Below are positions 51,796 to 61,095 of a stretch of DNA of 64,000 nucleotides, one piece after another. This DNA comes from Stercorarius parasiticus (Eukaryota > Chordata > Aves > Charadriiformes > Stercorariidae). Both the position numbers and the translations under genes were made by a program. The stretch spans positions 62,313 through 126,312 of the forward strand of contig VWZL01001987.1 of NCBI GenBank assembly GCA_013396915.1. Reading direction: 5' to 3'. Under the pieces are notes generated by a model. It did no database searches. It was not told where the DNA came from and saw nothing but the letters and a program-made list of their open reading frames with translations. Within the stretch, counting starts at the first letter, position 1; each line of letters starts with the position of its first letter.

Positions 51796-52458
51796 GGACA
51801 AGCACAAAGCGTTGCACCTAGAGATATAAGCAATTCCATCAACAGAATTGATTACGTTACAGAGGAGTTCCTCTTTAATACGTTGTTCTCCAGGAAAGGC
51901 TCTAGAGACCGCAGTGGATGACAAAGCGAAGACCCCAGACATCCATATCTGGGGGCAAAAGCGAGGCGGGAGCGCGGCCCATGTCTTGCCGGAGGATGTG
52001 TTGCTCCCAGAGAACATCCAAAGGAAGCACCAAACCCAGCCAGGGCTGGAGAAAGCATCGCCTACGAGGAAAGAGGAGGCAGCTGGCTGTCTTATCTACA
52101 GAAAAAAATTAAGAGAGATCTGATAACAGCCTTCAAATATGCAAAGGGCTGATGCAAAGAAAATGGAAATAAGCTGGTTTTCCTCTTCCCCAGGGAAGGA
52201 GCAAAATGTAATGGGTACATGTAATGGGTTTAAATTGAAGCAAGGAACATGGAAAGCAGACATTACAAAAACCTTTCAAAGTATCAGGGGTAGTTAAGCA
52301 CTTAAATAGATCAACTAGGAAAGTTATAAATTCTCCATCATTAAAGGTTAGGCATTTATCCCACCTGGATATTCTAGAATTTATCCTACCCAGGGCAAGG
52401 GGATTTACTGCATGACTTTATATCCCTTCCAGTACCATATTTTACAGTTTCTATGATT
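51796..52458 (+). mobile_element. Ancient CR1 LINE fragment, plus strand
   Basis: Despite heavy divergence the CR1 order is clear: GACAAGCACAAAGCGTTGCA, then AGAGAGATCTGATAACAGCC, TTCAAATATGCAAAGGGCTG, GTAATGGGTTTAAATTG, AAGCAAGGAACATGG, GGGTAGTTAAGCACTTAAAT and a degraded TTCCAGTACCAT...TTCTATGATT 3' end. This matches the older amniote-wide type of CR1 and not the young bird subfamilies. ORF2 is destroyed by stops and shifts. A short direct repeat (TGTAATGGGT twice at about 52207-52230) lies inside. Confidence 0.85.
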
Positions 52459-53150
52459 AAATATGGAAATAATTAATAGCGCCGGGTTTTCTGAAGAAAC
52501 AGCTACGAGGCGCGTCAGATTTGGCAAAATTAATAGATGTTTTATACCTTAATCTTTCTGCACCTTAATTTTCTATTTACGAAATGCAGATAATGCCCAC
52601 TTCTCTCACAGGAGGGTTGGGAAGAGAGTTAATTAACTTTCTGAAGCGTTCTAGCACGAGCAGGAAGAGCAGTACAGGAGATCCTGTGAAGAAATTCATA
52701 ATTCTGGAGAAACAGAAGGGTGCAAGTGGTGCGCACACAGTGAGCAACACGGACAGTATATCCGTCACCACGTCATTAAAGGGTAAATCATCACAAATAC
52801 ACAAAGATGTTAAGTCAAGAATGCATTTCCCAAACCTCAAGGGCTTGATTTTCCAGCCTTAGCTGTATCTCTTTGCAATATTACATATGCACGACGAGAA
52901 ATGTACCCACTCTGTGTCCAGCGGGCTTGATTTCAGTTCACTCCAGCCACTCGCAGAGACATCAAATCCTTCCGCAGGTCCCTGTCCGCAGGGCTAACCA
53001 ACCACAACGACTCCGAAATCACGCAGCACCTCACGACACAGAGAAGGCAGAGGGTTTCTGGTCAGTTTGGGCTTCGTACAGACAAATAAAACATGTTTCA
53101 GGGCACAGCCTTGGTTATATACGGTGAAGTGCTGTGACCAAAACCATAAC
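52459..53150. other. Non-coding stretch, no gene seen
   Basis: AT-rich sequence directly follows the ancient CR1. Two overlapping frames of about 90 codons on opposite strands (52577-52862) show no domain. No further repeat was recognised. Confidence 0.6.
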
Positions 53151-53214
53151 ACAGTTATATACATTTATCTACATTCATATGCATTTATATACGTTTATAT
53201 ACATTTATATACAC
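53151..53214. repeat. Decamer tandem array (ACATTTATAT)n
   Basis: Six complete units and a partial seventh stand exactly in 10-base register, each a variant of ACATTTATAT (ACAGTTATAT, ACATTTATCT, ACATTCATAT, GCATTTATAT, ACGTTTATAT, ACATTTATAT, ACAC). No unit is shifted out of phase. The period equals about one DNA helical turn. Confidence 0.9.
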
Positions 53215-55361
53215 CGTGTGTTTTACTGCTAAAGATCTGGAACCGAGCTGTGAGCACCATGGTAGATTTTGAAGGATACCGCGTTAAGTAACCATCAAAT
53301 AAACTGATTTTATTGTCTACACGTACACTGTGCAAGCACATGCAGGTGTACACGTGTGCACATTGTACATACTCTCTTTTACAATATGCTGCTGAAATGT
53401 TTTCCTGTTATTTTAGTAAAGACGTTTTAATTTGCAACCCAGGGGAAAGACAAAGTTGTTTCTAGAGATTTTGTGTTTTCAGTTTCCTCTGCTGAGCGTT
53501 GCACGGCTCCCGGGAGCGCGGGAAGCTCCGGGTACAGCCCAGCACCTGAAAATCAGCAAAAGGGACCAGGAAGAGAAGTCACAAGCTTCCACCTGCAAGT
53601 ACAGTTTTATTCAGTCATTTTATTTTAGCAATTGTCAAAGCTTTGCATTTTAATGTCTTCCTTCACAGGTAGTCAAGTTCCAGCAATCACTGCAGACCTA
53701 GCGATTATTTAAATAGATGTACTATAGAAATTATGAGAATCACCTACACTTTTATTAATAGCCATCCTGGGGTGCTCTATATTCAAGTTTTTCCACTGAC
53801 ATCAAACTTCTCATATTGATTCTTTGGGAAAATTTCCCTTCTTGTATGCAAAACAAAAAACATACCAAGGGAAAGCGCACACTCAGCTTGCCCTGGCCGT
53901 GCTGTTTAATACTAATTTCTCTTCCATGGAGGTTTAGTTTTCCCACGAGCGCCAGCGCTTCTGCCAATGCAAGTGCTGCAAGAGAAAGTCTCCCTCTATG
54001 CCGCCCCACGGTGCAATGCCAAGCCGGCATCCCAGACTCAATTTGCTCTAAATCAAATAATTCATTTCTTACCGCAAATGGAATTGTAACAGAGTTCTTT
54101 ATATTTGGCCAACATTAAAAACAGGCATTGCAAAACGCCAGCTCAGCTCCCAGAGGAGCTCAGAGCCGACATCAGCGGGGTTAGTGAGAGGTGCGATGCT
54201 TCTGCCGTGCCCTCGCTCAGAAAGGCAGAGCAAAATGCTCGTTTGGGGGAGAGGAAAAGGAGCTCAGGGACAGCAAAGACGATGTGTTCACTCAGGCAGT
54301 GACGGAGGCACGGCCATGGGGACGGGGACCTGGTGGAGAAGGGATGGAGGTGGCCGAGCAGCCGGCAGGGAGCCGGGGCGCTGCGTGGTGGCCAGGAGAC
54401 CTCCTCCAGACTGGCAGATGGAGACCTCCTGCCTCCCGGGGGGATGGAGGCGAGACCTGTCTATTTTGCTCGTGTACTTTCTCGCCTGGGCTCACCGGCA
54501 ACGCGAGATCTACGCTGGAAATCCTGTCTTAGGTCAGAGCTTACAGCTCGCTGGGCTGAGCACGTATGAATTCCCTCTGGCAGGCACCATCTGCTGCTCA
54601 GGTACGCTCCTCCCTGATAACAACAGTCTTTCCCAGTGATTCCGAAACCACTGTCTTTTTCTTTGACTTCTCTTTAAAAAACGCTAAAAATTCCAATTAC
54701 ACTTCACACTTAGCATCCTAACGGCAAGCACGCATCACTGTTGCCAAGCAGAGATGAAATGTGGCCATTCGGGATAACAGCGCATTGGCTTCGCTTGCCA
54801 TTACAGGACACTGGATGTCCAATGCTAATAGTAATGATTTCACCCGAAATGACATTTCTCATCCAAAGATCACAAACTGGTGTTTATAAACTTCAGCTAG
54901 GCCTCAAAGCACAACAGGGTGGCACAGCACAACCATGGACGCCCGGGCTTACTGATTTAGTTACTTTCTTCCAAAATTTACTTTCCTTCTTCCAGAATAA
55001 TGTCACAGGTTAAGAACGCAGAACAATTATGAGCTATTTTGAGAGACTTCTGATCCACACTGCCCCTAGGAGAATTCCTGCTCCGGGCTATTGCGCATCC
55101 CCATCTCTACCTCCTGAGCAAAATGGGCAAGAAAACCTCCCCCGCAGGGAAAAACCTCCTTCGCCCCCCCCGGAACGGCAGCGACCCCTGAGCCCTTGGG
55201 CAGGCACCTGCAACGGGCAGGAGGGAAGGCTACCTGCCCAGGGGACCACAGTTATACTCACTATCTTTTCTCATTAAAAAAATATCAATTAATAAATAGA
55301 AATTACTAAAAAAAAACAGGAAACTTCCAGAAAGAATGAGTAATGAAGACTCCTGCCACAC
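53215..55361. other. Non-coding stretch, no gene seen
   Basis: A 55-base alternating purine/pyrimidine tract lies at 53317-53371. 53700-53860 and 54650-54740 are AT-rich. 54150-54440 is GC-rich, with frames up to 151 codons open on both strands and no domain. 55130-55215 is C-rich. 55270-55320 is A-rich. No gene was recognised. Confidence 0.55.
53317..53371. repeat. Degenerate CA/GT alternating tract
   Basis: The sequence is almost strictly alternating purine/pyrimidine, made of CA, TG, TA and CG steps (CTACACGTACACTGTGC, then GGTGTACACGTGTGCAC, then ATTGTACATA). It includes a small palindrome around ACACGTGT. It is probably a decayed CA microsatellite, and such sequence can adopt Z-form DNA. 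Confidence 0.6.
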
Positions 55362-55859
55362 CATTTGGGCCCCTCACCACAAGACAGACACCGAGGGGCT
55401 GGAGCGTGTCCAGAGAAGGGCAACGGAGCTGGGGAGGGGTCTGGAGCACAAGCCCGGTGAGGAGCGGCTGAGGGAGCTGGGGGTGTTCATCCTGGAGAAA
55501 AGGGGGCTGAGGGGAGACCTTCTCGCTCCCTACAGCTCCCTGAAAGGAGGGGGTAGCCAGGGGGGGTCGGGCTCTGCTCCCAAGGAACAGGCCATGGGAC
55601 AAGAGGAAACGGCCTCTAGTTGCACCAGGGGAGGTTTAGGATGGATATTGGGAACAATTTCTTCATGGCAAGGGTTGTCAAGCATGGGAAGAGGCTGCCC
55701 AGGGCAGTGGTGGAGTCGCCATCCCTGGAGGGATGTAAAAGCCGGGCAGACGCGGTGCTGAGGGACGTGGGTTTTGTCAGAGTTGGTTGATGGTTGGACT
55801 CAATGATCTGAAAGGTCCCTTCCAACCTGGGCAGTTCTGTGATTCTGTGATTCTATGAC
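55362..55859 (+). mobile_element. CR1 LINE fragment, plus strand, intact 3' end
   Basis: It starts inside ORF2 at the FWAP-like segment and reads GAGCGTGTCCAGAGAAGGGC, GAGGAGCGGCTGAGGGAGCT and CTGGAGAAAAGGGGGCTGAG in frame (motifs [11 protein letters not shown] and [10 protein letters not shown]). It is then frameshifted at the G-rich AGGAGGGGGTAGCC block and continues through GAGGTTTAGGATGGATATTG to GGTTGGACTCAATGATCTG, GGTCCCTTCCAACC and a clean (ATTCTGTG)2-ATTCTATGA tail. The complete tail and clear ORF2 remnant suggest intermediate age. It is a different subfamily from the copy at 60.3 kb. Confidence 0.97.
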
Positions 55860-57262
55860 CCTCCGCCCTCATTTGGGCCAAGCAAATCACAGATGCTCAC
55901 AGTGCCGCTCTCCATTTTCCCACGCCACAGGCAATGCCTCCTTGCTTCAGGAGACAAGGCCAGGATATATTCCCATTTTCAGGCTGTTTTGCGGTACCGG
56001 GTATGGAGGACTTTCAGCAGGCAGTTGCTCTGCCCTGCGCTGCCCAAGAGTCCCTCCTGCAGCCCCCACCCCGGGCTAGGCTGCACCGGGGCTTTCTCTG
56101 CAAAAAAAGTAACTCCAGGGAAACCACGTCAGTGCTGGTATAAGATTTCTTGAGATTTTTCCCAAAAGAAAGATCTTACCAATAGATTTTCCGATATTAC
56201 TGTCAGTGGGAGAGATTCTGGGGCTGAGGAATTAGCGCAGGTACAGGGTGCCAGGAGGACGGACGGATAAGAAACGCTTTGGGGCTGTTCCGGATCTGTC
56301 GGTGCTCACCGAGGCTGTGTGTACGGCAGGGCACCGGGACAGCTCTAAGCCGGCACCGGCAGGGAGACACACACACCCCTCCTCCAGCAAACGTCACCCC
56401 ACAAGGTTAAACACTGAGTGACATCAACCGAACACAAATTGTAGCATGCCGGAGACAACCTATTTTTTAAAAAAAAAAAATAAAAGAGTCCCTGAACATT
56501 TAGATTTTCTTGCCTCATCTTCCGACAGAAAACAGCATGAAATACGAATAACCGCACATGAGCTTTGGCGGAGACACCCTCACTGTGCCACAGAAGCGTT
56601 CCCCCTTCCGGTGTGATACAGGAGCCAGGCGCCTCAGCCACGCATTCCGAGTGCGTCATGTCAGTTGCAGTAAGACAGTTACTGCTCCTAGAAGGCAGCT
56701 TAATTTTTATGACGTATTTCAAGAATTTATCTCAATTTTCTTTTCTTTTATTTTTCTTTTTTACTGGTACTGGAGACGTTTGCTAACCTGGCACTCCAAT
56801 GTGCTGTCCCGTTCGAGGCTGCGGCTCTCTCTTGTCCTCTCCCTGTAACTTTCTTTAGAGAGCCAATATCCCTCATTGTATGTGTTTTAGGTGCCCGGCA
56901 TGGCCAAGTTTGAACTTGCAGGTTTTGCTAAAGGTGGTTTGAAACGTGTTGCTCCTGCTCTGCGGTTAAGTAATAGCGAACAAGAGGAGCTGGCGCCCGA
57001 CAGGTGCCGGTATGAAAGTCTTCCTTAGGTAAGAGAATACGCGTTTTTGCGTCAGCTCCCTGCACAGCTTTTTTTTATGTGCAGGACATAACAATTGCTT
57101 TAAATCCCAAGAAATAACTTATAAAGAAACAAAAAAAAAAAACAAAACCCAAAACTTAATAAGTAAACGAGATGTTCCTGTAAGTCTTGAATGTGTGATT
57201 TCGCAGAGCTGTCGCAAAACAGCAGAGGGATGCAGAGAACACAAAGCTGAACTGCGGAAACT

Positions 57263-57288
57263 ATAGAGAGAGATATATATACATATAG
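57263..57288. repeat. (GA)n-(TA)n microsatellite
   Basis: A short run of GA units passes directly into TA units (TAGAGAGAGATATATATACATATA). Confidence 0.8.
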
Positions 57289-58308
57289 AAGCAGGGTGAG
57301 ATTTCAGCGTTTGATCTGATCAGCACATGGAGCCCAACACGACAACTGGGGAAACCGAAAAGCAACTCTCCATTTCAGTTGACTTCACGGCTTGGCCACC
57401 AGCCGTGGTAGAAATCCTTTCCCGTCCACACAGAAGCTACAGCCTTCTTTTCAGGGGCTGGCCTTGGTTTTGGGGAAGGGAAATGGGTTGCTGCATCAAA
57501 ACCGAGACTCTGTGAAAGCACAGAGATGTGTTTATTTGAAGGAGGAAAAATGTGACGTGCTGAGCCTGTGGCTTGTTTGCGTAGAATCAGCCACGAGAAA
57601 TGAAGTTGGGTTTTAGATTGGGTTTGTTTCTCTGAAGTTCTTTAACTTTCCTGGAAAAGGACTTTCCTAAGGAAGACTGATGCGTTGATTTAGTTTTATC
57701 GATTCCATTTCCTGTTATGCTACGCAAAGAAAATCCAAACTTGCTACACAAAGGAAAAAAACCAAAAATCCCATTTGCTTACAGTTAAAACTGAAGGGAA
57801 ATGGTGTTTTCCACCCCGGGCAGGCGCCGAGCCCCTGAACCCGGCAGCTCTCTGGGCTGAGCCGTCCCGCGACGGGGATCTCCTCAGCAGAGGTCACGGT
57901 GGGCACCCACCAGCACCCAGGGAGCAGCAGCGCAGCAGCACCTTCTGAATGAAAGGGGTTTGGAATGTTTTGAAAGAACAAGACCTCCCAGCACGGGAGA
58001 GGGTCGCCCACCGCCCCAGCCCCCGGCCTCTGCGCTCGGTGGGTGGCGGGACCTGGGGTTCAGCCTCTGCCTAGTTCCCAGCAGGGGCTTGGGGCTGAAA
58101 ATCCCATTCCCATATGGAAAAACTCGCTTTTATCTGTAGCCATACCAACATGGGTTCAGTCTTCCTTCTACTTTGCGTGCAAGCCCTCTAATATCCACCA
58201 GCAACCAGAGAAGGACCTGCTGCCTGCGGTCAGGGCAGCCCCTGGGCTCTCCTGGAGCCACCTGAGTTACACCTTGCCTAACGATGAGGCTTCTCTTTCA
58301 CAAGGAAG

Positions 58309-58335
58309 AAAAAAAAAAAAAAGAAGAAAAAAAAA
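58309..58335. repeat. A-rich tract
   Basis: Long A runs are interrupted only by AAGAAG. No retroposed body is evident upstream. Confidence 0.8.
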
Positions 58336-59120
58336 GTTAAAAATCAAAATGTAAAGCTAGTTGGAACATTGATATTAAGCTTTATTACTTTCTAACGTCA
58401 CTTAAAACAGAAGCCGAGAAAGCTCTTTTGCTACGTGGCTGTGGTGACCCCCACCGCGTTTCAGCCGTCCCAGCCTCCCCCTGCTCAGGGCTGCAGAGCC
58501 CTGCGCTGCCTGTGTGCTAGGTTGTACAGGAAGGCGGGTCAAACATTATAAATCCGGCCAGGCACATAAAACAGACTCTCCCAGCGATTCCATAACTCTG
58601 CGACAGAACGAGAAGAAATTAAAATAGATAATACACTTTGTACCACGCAACAACCCACTCGCAGAAACCCCAGCGCAGGGCCCTTTTCATACTTCTTATA
58701 GAAGTGAAATTTCTTTTACTTGCTTAATATTTGATGTAGACTTGTTCCGTAGCAAGATTTGATAAAAATATTTATTTTGATTCTATGGATTAGGTGAAAA
58801 TACAAATGATACTGTGTCTGTCATAATATTTAGAAACTCGGGAAGACATTTAGACAGAAGGAAAACTTCCACAGCAAGAAAAAAACTTAGTAAATAAAGC
58901 CAGTTAAAATTTAAGATTCAGTATCTTCTACTGCTCTCCTTCCTCTCAGTTTGCTGCCTTTTCTCTGTCCTTTTAGGGCTCTAACAAAGTCTGAGGATTA
59001 TATGCTGGAAATTGAGTGTGCATGACTCGCTCCAGACTATCACTTCCCAAAGGCAAATCCCACCTGACCCCCTCACCCTGCAGAATATCCCAGCACGGCC
59101 GCCCCTCGCCAAGCAGTGGC

Positions 59121-59209
59121 TCCCATCCCACCAGCATCTCCTGACCAGCATCTCTCCCATCCCACCGGCATCTCCTGACCAGCATCTCTCCCATCCCACC
59201 AGCATCTCC
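59121..59209. repeat. 34-bp minisatellite, 2.6 copies
   Basis: Unit starts are at 59121, 59155 and 59189. Each begins TCCCATCCCACC[A/G]GCATCTC and continues CTGACCAGCATCTC. Units one and two differ at one base and the third is partial. Each unit itself contains a half-repeat (CCAGCATCTC twice). It makes overlapping glycine/tryptophan-rich frames on the minus strand that are artefacts of the repeat. Confidence 0.92.
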
Positions 59210-60326
59210 CCATGCCCTCGCTGGCACCCACGGCACCGGGGATGGGACCCTCCACTCCCGCCACCTCTCTCAGCCAGGCAGCAAACAACCAACTTCGCCC
59301 CCAAAACTCCATGGGAAAACATGGCTCAGTGCCTGCATGACCAATAACCACGGAGCAGAGCGTTCTCCAACAGATGTCATCAGAAGTGGCTGGTTCCTGC
59401 ACGAGCACTGCAGAGCATAGTGTAGTAAATTGTGTTGGTTTAAGTTACTGGGAGGCAAGAAAAAACACCTTGGTACTCTGCAATTTTTAGAGAATAATAT
59501 ATAACTTCAAAATATACAGAAGTATTCCAAAAACAGAGCTTAAAGGTCAAAATGCAGGTGAGGTCACACCTGCAGCACTCATTACCCAGCCAGACGGGCA
59601 GCATCTCTGGCACAGGCCATCGCAAAAGCCAAGCGTACAAGAGAAGTTCAAGCTATTTCGGTCACCTAAGGACTGGCTTTCGGGTTTTGTAAAGCGAGTT
59701 CCAGACCTGAACATCAGCGATTCACTGCAGATCACTACCTCGGTATTCACTGCCATATCAGAAGGGGTGAATTCATAAATCCATCAGAAAACTTTTGGGA
59801 AAACTAAGCAGGATATTAAATGCCAACTTTGCTGGGGTTTCAGCCTGTTTCCTCATATAAAACATCCATCTCAAAGCGAGCTCCTACTGCACTGGAGAAG
59901 TCAGGCAGGCGTCTTCCAAGGGCACTTTGCCACTGATTTATACCCTTGCAAAACCTTATGCCAAAACGCCGGTACCTGCCAGCACGTGTTGTCCGAAGGA
60001 GCATAAATCAGGCAGCAAGACACAAAAGCACGGACAAAGCTTTTAGACTATACTATTATAAAAAAGTCATGTAACCAAACTCCTCTTCCACAGGAGAACG
60101 GCAGCAAATCAAGAACACAATAGGCAAGTTTCCCCAAGCCAGTAGAACTGTGCAGGCAGGGAATGGCCCAGGCGTCCCTGCAGCGTCCTGGCAATGACCG
60201 ATAGACCAGCCTGCATCCACAGAATAAAACTCACGTCTGGGAGAGGGGGTTTTGCAGGAGAGAGGTGATGAAGGTGAAGGAAGGAGAAGAAAAGTCTCTC
60301 GGCCAATACCCAGGAATAAGAAGGTA
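59210..60326. other. Non-coding stretch, no gene seen
   Basis: The sequence is mixed in composition and leads into the long CR1 copy. Minus-strand frames of about 60-110 codons at 59070-59460 are extensions of the minisatellite translation. 59470-60110 is AT-richer and featureless. A short G/A-rich run at 60255-60300 precedes the CR1. Confidence 0.6.
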
Positions 60327-61095
60327 TTCAACAAGGCCAAGTGCAGGGTCCTGCACCTGTGTCAGGGCAATCCCAGGCACAAATCCAGGCTGGGCAGAGA
60401 ATGGCTGGAGAGCAGCCCTGAGGAGAAGGACTTGGGGGTGTTGGGCGATGAGAAGCTCAACATGAGCCGGTAAAGTGCGCTGGCAGCCCAGAAACACCCC
60501 ACACCATGGGCTGCATCCCCAGCAGCGTGGGCAGCAGGGCCAGGGGGGGATTCTGCCCCTCTGCTCCGCTCGGGGGAGACCCCCCTGCAGCGCTGCCTCC
60601 AGCTCTGGGGCACCAACAGCAGAAGGACACGGAGCTGTTGGAGCGGGGCCAGAGGAGGCCCCGGAGATGCTGGGGGGGCTGGAGCCCCTCTGCTGGGAGG
60701 ACAGGCTGGGAGAGCTGGGGGGGTTCAGCCTGGAGAAGAGAAGGCTCCGGGAGACCTTCCAGCCCCTGCCAGTCCCTCAAGGGGCTCCAGGAAAGCTGGG
60801 GAGGGACTCTGGAGCAGGGAGGGGAGCCATGGGATGAGGGGGAATGGTTTTAAGCTGAAAGAGGGGAGATTTAGATTAAAAATAAGGAAGAAATTCTCCA
60901 TTATGAAGGTGGTGAGCCCCTGGCCCAGGTTGCCCAGAGAAGCTGTGGCTGCCCCATCCCTGGAGGGGTTCAAGGCCAGGTTGGACGGGGCTTGGAGCAA
61001 CCTGGGCTGGTGGGAGGTGTCCCTGCCCAGGGCAGGGGGTGCCACTGGGTGGCCTTTAAGGTCCCTTCCCACCCAAACCATTCCGTGATTCCATC
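60327..61095 (+). mobile_element. CR1 LINE fragment, plus strand, long and young
   Basis: This is the longest CR1 in the window. It begins TTCAACAAGGCCAAGTGCAG within ORF2. The C-terminal ORF2 region is readable in three frames: [10 protein letters not shown] and [14 protein letters not shown] up to a stop near 60473, then WEDRLGELGGFSLEKRRLRE after shifts, then GNGFKLKEGRFRL and WPRLPREAVAAPSLEGF from 60834. A 3' untranslated part (GGTGGGAGGTGTCCCTGCCC, GGTGGCCTTTAAGGTCCC) ends with CCATTCCGTGATTCCATC. At least two frameshifts and one stop make it dead. ORF2 of CR1 normally encodes endonuclease and reverse transcriptase for target-primed insertion, and only the extreme C-terminal part is here. 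Confidence 0.97.

Larger units (their letters stand above)
55860..59120. other. Non-coding stretch, no gene seen
   Basis: It holds A12 runs at 56469-56480 and 57131-57142, a GA/TA microsatellite at 57263-57288, and an A-rich tract at 58309-58335. GC-richer patches lie at 56020-56100, 57820-57930, 57990-58070 and 58440-58510. 58560-58960 is AT-rich. Frames up to about 125 codons show no domain. Confidence 0.6.

Noticed and set aside
58973..59408. Glycine/tryptophan-rich minus-strand repeat proteins
   Set aside because: They are translations of the 34-bp minisatellite in different frames, with no start or splice context.
60475..60853. Apparent proteins of about 115-120 codons
   Set aside because: They are out-of-frame readings of the CR1 ORF2 C-terminus in a dead LINE copy.
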